Shown here: in pieces, positions 9,801 through 16,966 of the stretch
How positions within the stretch are numbered: position 1 is the first letter of the stretch
How the letters are laid out: each line of letters opens with the position of its first letter
Source of the DNA: Persicobacter diffluens
GTDB taxonomy: Bacteria; Bacteroidota; Bacteroidia; Cytophagales; Cyclobacteriaceae
Reading direction: 5' to 3'
Assembly (NCBI RefSeq): GCF_036244895.1
Contig: NZ_BQKE01000001.1
Location: 2,728,001 to 2,792,000 of the forward strand
DNA length: 64,000 bases
Notes under the pieces: model-generated
Told to the model about the DNA's origin: nothing
Database searches by the model: none
The model's input: only the letters and a program-made list of their open reading frames with translations
Program-made: the position numbers and the translations under genes

Positions 9801-10539
9801 AAAATACCAGTCCGCGGTCAAAATTTGACCGCCGGGCCATATGCACCGCGTTGATCCAACAAAACAAAATATACAGGAAAGCGGAGGCAAAGATGATCAC
9901 CCAAATGGCCACATAAACCCCTCCCATTTCTCGTTTATAACCCTTTTCAAAATTAACGCTGAACAGGAATTTTTTATTCGGCGCAAAGATGCGATAATTA
10001 GAAAACTGAAAGCTTTCAGATAGATCCACCCGTTTATTGGTAAACACTTTCGCATTGAATGTTTTCCCCTTGTAAGTGACGTGCGTTTTTTCCATCACCT
10101 TTAACGGTACCACCCCCACTATTTCATAGATCAACGACCCTTTTTCTATCGTCTTCCGGCTCAGGACCGATTCTCGTCTGGCTACCTCACGAAAAAAAAA
10201 TTGATAGTTACCAGCCACCTCGGGATAAGAAGGCACAAAAGTTTGATCTGACCAGTAAATCAATTTACCATTCAGATAAATGACCACCGGATACTCCGGA
10301 CTAAAATCTCCTACTTGTTCAGGATTGAAATAACCATCGGATTGTATACGCTGACGCAGATAAAGTAGGTCTTTATCTACCTGACTCAGCTGCCCTTCCA
10401 ATTTCTTTTGGATCTGATTAGTATAGGCACGAGGATACTGAAACTGAGCCACAAAGCCTTTTTCAAGGAAAAATGCAATGATCACCCCAACAAGGGCCAG
10501 CAATAACCACCGGAGTCTGTAAAATTTAATTCGTTGCAA
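6826..10539 (-). CDS. Very long NtrY-like membrane sensor histidine kinase, 1237 aa
   Basis: This is a multi-pass sensor kinase. A first membrane helix (about 10-27) is followed by an extracytoplasmic domain to about 205. Next come seven or eight hydrophobic helices (about 208-470), a second extracytoplasmic domain (about 480-740), two more helices, a third sensor loop, and a last helix near 950. A HAMP linker follows, then the phosphoacceptor box with H1029 in AHEIKNPLTPMK. The ATPase domain has the N-box in NLIINGFQAV, G1 DNGIGIAED and G2 GSGIGLAVAKRG. The HEIKNPLTP form and the domain end are NtrY-like. It is far longer than usual NtrY (~730 aa), and no response regulator is encoded next to it. 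The signal and target are unknown. Confidence 0.93.
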   Translation of the reverse strand: MQRIKFYRLRWLLLALVGVIIAFFLEKGFVAQFQYPRAYTNQIQKKLEGQLSQVDKDLLYLRQRIQSDGYFNPEQVGDFSPEYPVVIYLNGKLIYWSDQTFVPSYPEVAGNYQFFFREVARRESVLSRKTIEKGSLIYEIVGVVPLKVMEKTHVTYKGKTFNAKVFTNKRVDLSESFQFSNYRIFAPNKKFLFSVNFEKGYKREMGGVYVAIWVIIFASAFLYILFCWINAVHMARRSNFDRGLVFLIVSLIIGRLPLLWSRNFFGMDTMKIFNPKVFASSTLNPSLGDLILNLTFLSILVVYIFLFFHRSKLVRVLFRQPDSKRFPIGILLTAIAFESAFFVFNIFESINYHSQSSFAIGVSLLWDNFMVFSYLCVALSAFTFMLAQSVILKLFRKLFPERNSIPYLGIWFIGLLITLVNNDMMSGTGLAVAFTEIVMASSVLRLGLSKGTGKIKYTTVLFLFQGTIVVSLLGTISIQKYQTYNTESGRERFINNLNVENDIIGEYLLQRAGQEMAMDAFLGRLIQNKKRLRKYDDQFFQKRFLSEYFDKYNAVFYFYDQQGKVINSNRKENFTKTRAIYNQKNFETDYPAVFRLKDGSFGSNLTYATVVSLNKGDKLMGHVIVELTQQDLNENSVFPLLLMHEKKQGTNYNPALFSFADYYYDQLQYQSGEFNYSKFFDLKLLRNHQLYKNGLLVNGFRHFGIREKENRVRIVSHKVYGLYDLYTDFAYIFLIMILLASMVVVSYGFYLLSRNVKLNFVAKIQIYLNSAFLVPLLALSVTTLSMMINTSRRAVISSYTTKSEGIVNNMNEVMVAYEDRLLDKADVVYEVDKIANISSLDIALYDVNGKLIASNQPMVFQRQLLSNRINPKALRALSYEGDQKVVLDEYAGDYEYKQVYVSLRSQNSGRLIGIIGVPFFPVNPTTDPLLNEGVNNIINLFTFIFIIFLAIAFFASRWLTYPLVILAQRIRSTNLSSLDQPLKWRSDDEIGSLVKEYNRMLKKLEESKIKMAQAEKQSAWREMAQQVAHEIKNPLTPMKLRLQYMQMVMNNSDSEEMQRNSETIDMLLGQVDLLSEIATSFSEFAKMPMPIKEPFDFTDELNKVIELYREPERGVLIFPEVNGSIWVEGDHQLINRTLSNLIINGFQAVSSDVEPRIEIGLEEEEDQIKVSIKDNGIGIAEDIQSKVFLPNFSTKFSGSGIGLAVAKRGIEHAGGKIWFESEVGKGTTFYVSLMRVK

Positions 10540-10684
10540 AAACCTCTAATTCTAATCCAAAAATATTCCCAAAATCGGGCATTAGCATGTAAAAATCAAT
10601 CAAAAGAAATACCAAATTATTCCATTACCTAAGAAAATAACCCAATATTCCTCTTTGATGACCGAAACCGAAATACCACCTGAC

Positions 10685-10716
10685 AAGAAAAAAGGCTTTC
10701 CTTTTAAGAAAGCCCT
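10685..10716 (-). terminator. Terminator of the cytochrome oxidase operon
   Basis: On the reverse strand a GGCTTTC/GAAAGCC hairpin with a short loop is followed by a T run (10693-10688). It lies just after the stop codon of the 99-residue CxxC protein at 10722. Confidence 0.75.
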
Positions 10717-10721
10717 ATTGA

Positions 10722-11021
10722 TTAAGTGATATCTTTGGTAGCATCAGCCACAATCTGCTGATTTCTAAGAATGCGCTCCTTCTCCCTTTTGGAATTCCGG
10801 TACCATAGATAGCCCACCGTTGAAATCACCAAATAAGGTAAAATAAACAGATATAGAATTCCGGTATTGAGGGAAGCCCCGATACCAATATCTCCATTGG
10901 AAACATTATTTTCTACCGTCGCCCGGCACATGGCGCATTGCGCACTGACCGCCATAGGCAGCAGGCTTAACAAAAGCACATTCAGGCTTCTGAAAAAAAG
11001 ACAGATGATCCGATCTTTCAT
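10722..11021 (-). CDS. Small exported membrane protein with a CxxC motif, 99 aa
   Basis: It has a hydrophobic signal segment (about residues 12-27), then a predicted mature start immediately followed by C29-A-M-C32 (CAMCRATVENN). One membrane helix follows (about 54-74), with a basic cytoplasmic tail. The CxxC pair would lie in the periplasm just before the helix. It is the last gene of the oxidase operon, 6 bases after the DUF420 gene. I recognise this as a type of small protein that accompanies oxidase genes in Bacteroidota but know no proven function. Copper handling or thiol-disulfide exchange during oxidase assembly is an inference from the CxxC motif and the position. Confidence 0.8.
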   Translation of the reverse strand: MKDRIICLFFRSLNVLLLSLLPMAVSAQCAMCRATVENNVSNGDIGIGASLNTGILYLFILPYLVISTVGYLWYRNSKREKERILRNQQIVADATKDIT

Positions 11022-11027
11022 AGGCTT

Positions 11028-11615
11028 TTATTGATAATAAGGCAAAATCATAAAATAAACTATCACTCCGGTTACAGATACGACGAACCAGATAGGGAAA
11101 GAGAATTTCACAATTTTACGGTGCTTGACCAAATTATTGGACAGGGCATAGAAATAGGAAAGCAATACAAAGGGCAATACAATAATCGCCAGTCCTATAT
11201 GTAATAAGAGCGTGACCAGGTAAATGTTTCTTACCACCCCAATTTCGGCTAACTCACTCTCCTCTAGCACCCCGTTGTGGTTGGCATCTCCGAATAAAGT
11301 GGTTTCCACAGACCCGTGATAGACCACATAGGCCACCAAAAAAAGCGCTCCCAACACAAAAGAAATCAGCATTAATTTTTTATGTGCTTCTACATTACCC
11401 TTTTTTATCTGCACCACAGCCAACACCAGGCAAACTGCTGTGGCAGAATTAATCACCGCATTGATATGAGGCACCATCTTTACCCATTCCCCGTCCACAC
11501 TCACTTTCCATGGACTGAAAAACAAAAGCGCCACTGCAATCGGGATGATTATGGATATTAATGCAATCCCGATCATAAATTTCTTTCCGTTGTCCTGATC
11601 TATTACTGTATTCAT
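11028..11615 (-). CDS. DUF420 family membrane protein with an EF-hand-like loop, 195 aa
   Basis: DUF420 proteins are multi-pass membrane proteins commonly encoded with heme-copper oxidase genes; their role in assembly is not settled. Five hydrophobic segments are visible, at about residues 13-33, 48-68, 80-100, 128-150 and 167-190. Family-typical residues include HINAVINSATAV and AHKKLMLISF. Between segments three and four, residues 110-121 read DANHNGVLEESE, a canonical 12-residue EF-hand calcium loop. The gene is 25 bases downstream of the SCO-like gene and 6 bases upstream of the CxxC gene, so it belongs to the same transcript. Confidence 0.88.
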   Translation of the reverse strand: MNTVIDQDNGKKFMIGIALISIIIPIAVALLFFSPWKVSVDGEWVKMVPHINAVINSATAVCLVLAVVQIKKGNVEAHKKLMLISFVLGALFLVAYVVYHGSVETTLFGDANHNGVLEESELAEIGVVRNIYLVTLLLHIGLAIIVLPFVLLSYFYALSNNLVKHRKIVKFSFPIWFVVSVTGVIVYFMILPYYQ

Positions 11616-11640
11616 TTTGTTCGCTATTTGGGTTGTAAAT

Positions 11641-12204
11641 TTAGTCTTGTTGGGTGTACAGAATGCTAACCTCCTGTTTCAGCCGATCGATTTCTACCGG
11701 ATCTTCATAATTAAAAAAGCCTCTTAAGTCACCTGAGGCATCAATTAACACCATTAAATGATCTGCCTGCTCTTTTTGCTCCAGTGCAAAAGAACACTTA
11801 AAAACCCGCCGCAATTGCTCCTCACTACCAGCAATAAGGCCGATGCCTTTATTACTCATCGAGGCTTCCGTCGTCATCATCCAGTAAGCAACTTTCGGAT
11901 ATTTCTTTAAAGATTTTTGCAAGTAAGTAATTTTCGATTCCGCAGCCTCTGCTGAATGCACCGGGGCGTAAGTCAAAATATTGACCTGTCCCTCAAAACT
12001 CCCCTGCATCAGGATATCATCTGCCCAACTAAGAGAGGCCACTTTTACCTCCCCACATTCACTGACCATCAGGCTATCCTTGGCATACCTGACCGGAATG
12101 TCATATTGGTTATCACCAAAAGCCTGCAAGAAAAGGTAAACGGCCACCGGGAAAATCAGAATAGCCACCAGCAGCAGGGATTGAAACAATTTTTTACGAT
12201 TCAT
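11641..12204 (-). CDS. SCO1/SenC-like protein lacking the copper-binding cysteines, 187 aa
   Basis: SCO proteins carry copper to the CuA site of cytochrome oxidase, using a CxxxC pair and a distal histidine. This membrane-anchored protein (helix about residues 8-28) has the thioredoxin-like order of a SCO protein: the ILTYAPVHSAEAAESKITYLQK segment aligns with the FTSCPxxCP active-site loop, and DHLMVLIDASGDLRGFF with the DHSxxxYLVD strand. At the two cysteine positions it has A80 and S84. The histidine is kept (H149). C50 and C137 are elsewhere. It lies in the oxidase operon between ctaF and the DUF420 gene. Either it is a regulatory or structural SCO paralog, or another protein supplies the thiols. 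The family assignment is from pattern only. Confidence 0.7.
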   Translation of the reverse strand: MNRKKLFQSLLLVAILIFPVAVYLFLQAFGDNQYDIPVRYAKDSLMVSECGEVKVASLSWADDILMQGSFEGQVNILTYAPVHSAEAAESKITYLQKSLKKYPKVAYWMMTTEASMSNKGIGLIAGSEEQLRRVFKCSFALEQKEQADHLMVLIDASGDLRGFFNYEDPVEIDRLKQEVSILYTQQD

Positions 12205-12216
12205 ATAAAAAGAAAA

Positions 12217-12242
12217 ATCAGACCGATGTCAGCCTGATTTTA
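12217..12242 (-). terminator. Internal hairpin between ctaF and the SCO-like gene
   Basis: On the reverse strand AATCAGG...CTGATT arms are followed by a T-rich run, giving a weak terminator or processing hairpin in the 58-base gap. It could reduce expression of the three distal assembly genes relative to the structural subunits. Confidence 0.4.
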
Positions 12243-12262
12243 TTGTTTTTTAAGGAACATTC

Positions 12263-12586
12263 CTAGTTAAAATAGGAGAAGATTGCTGACCCTTCATTGA
12301 GCAAGGCGATAATTAACCAAATCACAAAAATACAGGGCAAACCCAGTGACCAGATCAAAACCTTATGCTCATGTTTGAGGTGCATAAATTCGGATACGAT
12401 GTAAAAGGCCTTCACGAGCGTCATGCCGATAAAGATCGCATTTCGCAACATGCCGCCATCCATCGTGAAGGCTAACAAAAATTCCACTGCCGTGATGATC
12501 GCCAAAATACCGGCTACACGCCAGATCTTTTTGATCTTCTCCGGATCCACTGGTTTTACTTCTACCTTTGGAGTTGATACTTCCAT
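12263..12586 (-). CDS. ctaF: Cytochrome c oxidase subunit IV-like protein, 107 aa
   Basis: This is a small three-helix membrane subunit of the prokaryotic COX4 type. Hydrophobic segments lie at about residues 23-41, 46-65 and 75-100. The ITAVEFLLAF, GMTLVKAFYIVSEFMHLKHE and PCIFVIWLIIALLNEG stretches are typical of the family. The start at 12586 gives MEVSTPKVEVKP. An earlier in-frame ATG at 12628 would add a basic 14-residue stretch that I regard as untranslated. The gene follows the second ctaE gene after an unusually wide 127-base gap within the operon. Confidence 0.88.
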   Translation of the reverse strand: MEVSTPKVEVKPVDPEKIKKIWRVAGILAIITAVEFLLAFTMDGGMLRNAIFIGMTLVKAFYIVSEFMHLKHEHKVLIWSLGLPCIFVIWLIIALLNEGSAIFSYFN

Positions 12587-12713
12587 AATTAATATTTTTT
12601 TACGAGGGGGACGACCGTCGCGAGCCAATTATTTTCCGGATAAAAAAACTCCTCCGGCCTCCCTTATTCGTGTGAATTCTTTTTTATTAAACACTTTTAA
12701 GGATAAATCCTCC

Positions 12714-13484
12714 TTAGATCAGGTAAAAGAAGGTAAATACAAATACCCAAACCAAGTCCACAAAGTGCCAGTACAAGCCTACTTTCTCCACCATTTCATA
12801 ATGGCCGCGCTTATCATAGGTTCCCACTACCACATTATAAAAAATGATAAAATTCAGGATCACCCCGGACAATACGTGGGTCCCATGGAAGCCAGTAATA
12901 AAGAAAAACAAGTCCGCAAAAGCCTGAGGCCCATATTGGTTTTCCGCCAGATTGGCGCCGGTCACGATGGATTTGATCCATTCTCCATCCACCAAACGCT
13001 CTACTGTCATCCCGATATCCGTTCCGTGAATAAAGTGAGACCACTCCCAAGCCTGACAACCTAGGAAAGTAACTCCTCCCACGATCGTCCATAGCATCCA
13101 TTTCTGAACGCCCTCGCGATCCATACGGTGACCAGCCTCTACGGCCAGTACCATCGTTACCGAAGACAAAATCAAAATGAAGGTCATAATACCCACAAAC
13201 ACCAATGGCAAGTGTACTCCGTGAAGGAAAGGGACTGCATCAAATACCAATTCAGGAATTGGCCAATAATCTACGGAAGGCAAAAATGCTTCAGTAGGAT
13301 TGTGCGGATAAGCGGGATAGCGAAAACGCAACATTCCGTAAGCAATCAGCAAACCGGAAAATGAAAAAGTATCGGATAGTAGGAAAAACCACATCATCAG
13401 CTTGCCGTAGCTTGCCTTCATCGGTTCTTTTCCTCCCCCCCAAACTCCGGTAGCGCCAGGAATTAATGTTGAGGTTTGTGACAT
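12714..13484 (-). CDS. ctaE: Cytochrome c oxidase subunit III, long paralog, 256 aa
   Basis: This heme-copper oxidase subunit III has seven predicted membrane helices. Characteristic segments are KLMMWFFLLSDTFSFSGLL, CQAWEWSHFI, FFFITGFHGTHVLSGVI and LYWHFVDLVWVFVFTFFYLI. Subunit III binds lipid and stabilises proton uptake and turnover of subunit I. It is the second of two adjacent subunit III genes (39-base gap). Compared with the shorter copy upstream it has an insertion of about 60 residues around residues 55-90 and 135-165. Two ctaE-like genes in tandem are common in Bacteroidota; whether both proteins sit in one complex cannot be told here. Confidence 0.93.
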   Translation of the reverse strand: MSQTSTLIPGATGVWGGGKEPMKASYGKLMMWFFLLSDTFSFSGLLIAYGMLRFRYPAYPHNPTEAFLPSVDYWPIPELVFDAVPFLHGVHLPLVFVGIMTFILILSSVTMVLAVEAGHRMDREGVQKWMLWTIVGGVTFLGCQAWEWSHFIHGTDIGMTVERLVDGEWIKSIVTGANLAENQYGPQAFADLFFFITGFHGTHVLSGVILNFIIFYNVVVGTYDKRGHYEMVEKVGLYWHFVDLVWVFVFTFFYLI

Positions 13485-13523
13485 AGCGGTTATGTAATTT
13501 TTATTCGTTTGATATTGATTCGA

Positions 13524-14105
13524 TTAGTTATAGTACGCCAGGAAAGCATACAAATAGATCCACAAGCCACCCAGGAAATGCCAATAAGTGACACACATTT
13601 CCATTCTGTCCAACTTACGAGAATGAATTCTCAAGCGGAAAGAAGCGTACAGCATAATGGCCAAAAAGATCAGAGCAGACACTAAGTGCACCACATGCAC
13701 ACCGGTAAACACATAGATAAAGGAACCGGCAGGATGTCCTACAAAGTTCACATTCATGGCTACCAGTGCGTCCCAGGCTTCTAATTGTCCCCAAATAAAC
13801 AGTCCACCTAAGAGACCTGTTACCACCATCGCAATTCTTAGTGCTGGTAAGTTATCTCGCTTGGCGAAATAATAAGCCAATTGAAGGCTGGCAGAAGAAG
13901 CGATGATAATGGCGGTATTTACAATAAAGATCGAAGGAAGACTGATGCCTAATGTTCCGGTCTCAGAGATCTTCACGATATAGGCGGAGGTCAACGCTCC
14001 GAAAAGCAATACCACAGAAACCAAAAACAACCAAAGTCCGAACTTTTGGGCGTTCATGGCGAGTGGGGTCTGAGGTTTTTTGGTCATATGAATGGCAGTG
14101 TCCAT
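13524..14105 (-). CDS. ctaE: Cytochrome c oxidase subunit III, short paralog, 193 aa
   Basis: This five-helix subunit III homolog is close to the usual short bacterial form. Motifs are KFGLWLFLVSVVLLFGALTSAYIV, SSASLQLAYYF, FIYVFTGVHVVHLVSALIFL and VTYWHFLGGLWIYLYAFLAYY. The histidines in GVHVVH and the WHF near the C-terminus are family features. It lies between the heme O synthase gene (27 bases) and the longer subunit III gene (39 bases) on the same transcript. The start at 14105 gives MDTAIHMTKKPQTP; a start at the next Met (residue 7) is possible. Confidence 0.92.
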   Translation of the reverse strand: MDTAIHMTKKPQTPLAMNAQKFGLWLFLVSVVLLFGALTSAYIVKISETGTLGISLPSIFIVNTAIIIASSASLQLAYYFAKRDNLPALRIAMVVTGLLGGLFIWGQLEAWDALVAMNVNFVGHPAGSFIYVFTGVHVVHLVSALIFLAIMLYASFRLRIHSRKLDRMEMCVTYWHFLGGLWIYLYAFLAYYN

Positions 14106-14132
14106 AGTATTATAATTTTTGTCGGTGAGGGA

Positions 14133-15026
14133 TTACAGCAAATCAAAAAGGAAAGCCAGCTGAACGATTGGCAGGTAAAGAAAAGAGCCAAACATAATTT
14201 TCAGAGCAGATTTACGATCCTGATTTTTCATTAACTGTATCGTTTGTGCCAAGAATAGCACACCACACACCGTGGTAATCAATGCAGAATTAATTCCGGT
14301 CACCCCAAAACGGGCAGGCAAAAGTCCCAAGGGAATTAGAAAAAGGGTATAAGTTATAATCTGAAGACAAGTCTCCATATCCTTCTTTCCATTGACCGGT
14401 AAAAGTTTAAAGCCTGCCTTTTTATAGTCTTCATCCGCCACCCAGGCAATGGCCCAGAAGTGAGGGAATTGCCAAAAGAACTGAATACCAAAAAGAATTA
14501 ATCCTACGATGGTAATCTCTCCTGTGGCTGCAGTCCATCCCAGCAAGGGAGGCAATGCTCCGGGAATGGCACCCACAAATACCGCAATGGGCCCTACTCT
14601 TTTCAGCGGAGTATAGACAAAGGCATAAAGAATAAGCGAAACCACTGAAAGCACGACAGTGATCGTATTGGTATACACTACCAATAAAGCTAATCCGGTG
14701 GTTCCGACTATACCTGAGAAGAGCAGTGCTTCGAGATCCGAGAGACGGCCCTGCGCCAACGGACGATCGGCTGTTCTCTTCATCAGGCGATCATATTCCT
14801 TTTCCTGAATCTGGTTGAGTGTGATTGATGCACCAGATACCAGGAATCCCCCCAAAGACAACATCAGCAATTTCACCCAATCGATCTGTCCTCCTACCGC
14901 CATGGCGTAGCCAAAGGCAGAAGAAAAAGCCACCAATAATGACAGTCGGGCTTTCAGCAGCGATGCAAAATCTTTCACAATCGCCCAACCCATAGAACGG
15001 GAAGAGATGGAATTGCTTGAAATCAT
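14133..15026 (-). CDS. ctaB: Protoheme IX farnesyltransferase (heme O synthase)
   Basis: CtaB/CyoE farnesylates protoheme to heme O, the precursor of heme A used by the aa3-type oxidase. This UbiA-superfamily membrane enzyme (297 residues) shows the first Asp-rich motif as NQIQEKEYDRLMKRT, followed by RPLAQG. The second region is WVADEDYKKAGFKLLPV. About eight to nine membrane helices are predicted. It sits directly inside the oxidase operon between subunit I and subunit III. A heme A synthase (CtaA) is not in the window. A terminator-like hairpin lies in the 61-base gap upstream of it. Confidence 0.95.
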   Translation of the reverse strand: MISSNSISSRSMGWAIVKDFASLLKARLSLLVAFSSAFGYAMAVGGQIDWVKLLMLSLGGFLVSGASITLNQIQEKEYDRLMKRTADRPLAQGRLSDLEALLFSGIVGTTGLALLVVYTNTITVVLSVVSLILYAFVYTPLKRVGPIAVFVGAIPGALPPLLGWTAATGEITIVGLILFGIQFFWQFPHFWAIAWVADEDYKKAGFKLLPVNGKKDMETCLQIITYTLFLIPLGLLPARFGVTGINSALITTVCGVLFLAQTIQLMKNQDRKSALKIMFGSFLYLPIVQLAFLFDLL

Positions 15027-15061
15027 TACTTTAGGGTTATGTGCATTGATAGGGTAAGGAA

Positions 15062-15083
15062 AATAAAGGAGGGAGACCCTCCC
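15062..15083 (-). terminator. Hairpin between ctaD and ctaB
   Basis: A perfect GGAGGG/CCCTCC stem (15068-15073 with 15077-15082, three-base loop) is followed on the reverse strand by TTTATTTT. It may be a partial terminator that sets the ratio of structural to biogenesis gene expression. Confidence 0.5.
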
Positions 15084-15087
15084 TAAT

Positions 15088-16947
15088 TTATTTTTGTTTT
15101 ACTTCCTCCATTTGCTCCTTTTCAAAAGGCAAATTGGAGTTTGGTGTTTCTGATAGTGGTACCGTCTGTGGAATGAAATCTTCAAAACCATCCTTATCCG
15201 CATTTGGCTTGGAGTAATCATATGGCCAACGATGTACTGCTGGAATGGCACCAGGCCAGTTCCCATGTCCGGGCTCAATAGGTGTTGTCCACTCTAGTGT
15301 GTTCGAATTCCATGGATTCTGTGGTGCTCTACGGCCTTTGTACATGGAGTAGAAGAAGTTGAACAAGAAGATTAACTGCGCCACAAAGGTGAAGATTGCT
15401 GCTGCAGACACAAAAGCATTCAAGTCCGAGAATCCGCTAAATGCCTGGAAGTTGGTAAAGGAGTAATAGTGTCTTGGGAATCCTGCAATACCGATGTAGT
15501 GCATTGGGAAGAACACCATGTACACCCCGATGAAGGTCAGCCAGAAGTGAACATAACCCAATCGGGAGTCCATCATGCGACCAAACATTTTGGGGAACCA
15601 GTGGTAAACCCCAGCCATCAATCCGAAGAAAGAAGCAGAACCCATTACTAAGTGGAAGTGAGCCACTACAAAATAAGTATCATGCAACTGAATATCGATC
15701 GCTGAGTTCCCCAGGAAAATACCTGTCAAACCACCCGAGATAAACAATGAAACCAAACCAATGGAGAACAATGTCGCCGGGGTAAAAACAATATTACCTC
15801 TCCACAGCGTCGCCAGATAGTTAAATACCTTCACGGCGGATGGCACCGCAATAATCAGGGTCAGTAGCGTAAAGATAGTCCCCAGGAAAGGATTCATTCC
15901 GGAGACGAACATATGGTGAGCCCAAACGACGAAGGATAAGATGGTAATTCCCAACATAGAACCAATCATCGCACGGTAACCAAAAATCGGTTTACGAGAG
16001 TTGGTAGAAATCACTTCTGAAGTAATCCCCAATGCTGGAAGCAATACAATATACACTTCAGGGTGGCCCAGGAACCAGAACAAGTGCTGGTATAGAATAG
16101 GAGATCCACCTACCTGCGGCAATGCCTCACCACCAATATAAATTTCTGATAAATAGAAAGCCGTACCAAAACCACGGTCAAAGATCAACAACAATGCTGC
16201 GGCCAACAATACCGGAAATGACAACACCCCGATGATGGCGGTTAAGAAGAAGGACCAAATTGTCAATGGCAAACGTGCCAAAGTCATACCAGCCGTTCTC
16301 AAATTAATCACCGTTGTAATGTAGTTAATACTTCCTAATAGGGAAGAAACAATGAACAGCGCCATCGCCACCAACCACATCGTCATCCCAGCTCCGGAAC
16401 CGGATACCGCTTGTGGCAATGCAGATAGCGGAGGATAATTCCACCAACCTGCGGAAGCCGGACCTGTTTCGATAAACAAAGAAACCAGCATTACCACTCC
16501 TGATAAGAAAAAGAACCAGTAGGACAGCATATTCATAAAACCGGATGCCATATCTCGGGCACCGATTTGTAATGGAATCAAATAGTTTGAGAAAGTACCC
16601 GAAAGGCCGGCAGTCAATACAAAGAAAACCATAATGGTACCGTGCATCGTTACCAAAGCTAAGTAAAACTCCGGATCTAACTTACCCTGTGGGGTAATCC
16701 AGTTCCCTAAAATTGGGCGAATCCATTCCAGGTCCATATCCGGAAAACCCAACTGCAGGCGGAAAATCATGGAAAGTGCTCCACCGATAATCGCCCAGAA
16801 AATCCCTGTTACCAAAAATTGCTTACCGATCATTTTATGGTCGGTAGAAAAGATATATTTGGTCCAAAAGTTATCGTGATGCTCGTGGTGGTCGTCATGT
16901 GCATGGTCTTCCACATGCGCCGCCGTTTGCGTATCTAATGTTGACAT
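15088..16947 (-). CDS. ctaD: Cytochrome c oxidase subunit I (aa3 type), 619 aa
   Basis: This is the catalytic subunit, carrying the low-spin heme and the heme a3/CuB oxygen-reduction site. Visible ligands are the low-spin heme His in MHGTIMVFF, the GHPEVYI motif with the cross-linked His-Tyr pair and the gating Glu of A1-type enzymes, the CuB HH pair in WAHHMFVSGM, and the heme histidines in HDTYFVVAHFHLVMG. Twelve or more membrane helices are predicted. The N-terminus is unusual: residues 11-24 hold seven histidines (HVEDHAHDDHHEHH). The C-terminus has an extended soluble tail. It is 19 bases downstream of ctaC. It probably associates with the alternative complex III encoded upstream. Confidence 0.98.
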   Translation of the reverse strand: MSTLDTQTAAHVEDHAHDDHHEHHDNFWTKYIFSTDHKMIGKQFLVTGIFWAIIGGALSMIFRLQLGFPDMDLEWIRPILGNWITPQGKLDPEFYLALVTMHGTIMVFFVLTAGLSGTFSNYLIPLQIGARDMASGFMNMLSYWFFFLSGVVMLVSLFIETGPASAGWWNYPPLSALPQAVSGSGAGMTMWLVAMALFIVSSLLGSINYITTVINLRTAGMTLARLPLTIWSFFLTAIIGVLSFPVLLAAALLLIFDRGFGTAFYLSEIYIGGEALPQVGGSPILYQHLFWFLGHPEVYIVLLPALGITSEVISTNSRKPIFGYRAMIGSMLGITILSFVVWAHHMFVSGMNPFLGTIFTLLTLIIAVPSAVKVFNYLATLWRGNIVFTPATLFSIGLVSLFISGGLTGIFLGNSAIDIQLHDTYFVVAHFHLVMGSASFFGLMAGVYHWFPKMFGRMMDSRLGYVHFWLTFIGVYMVFFPMHYIGIAGFPRHYYSFTNFQAFSGFSDLNAFVSAAAIFTFVAQLIFLFNFFYSMYKGRRAPQNPWNSNTLEWTTPIEPGHGNWPGAIPAVHRWPYDYSKPNADKDGFEDFIPQTVPLSETPNSNLPFEKEQMEEVKQK

Positions 16948-16966
16948 CTTAATGGTTCTTTATGGT

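Noticed and set aside
12423..13064. 213-codon forward frame opposite ctaF and ctaE
   Set aside because: It is antisense to two membrane subunits; the apparent length reflects their codon bias.
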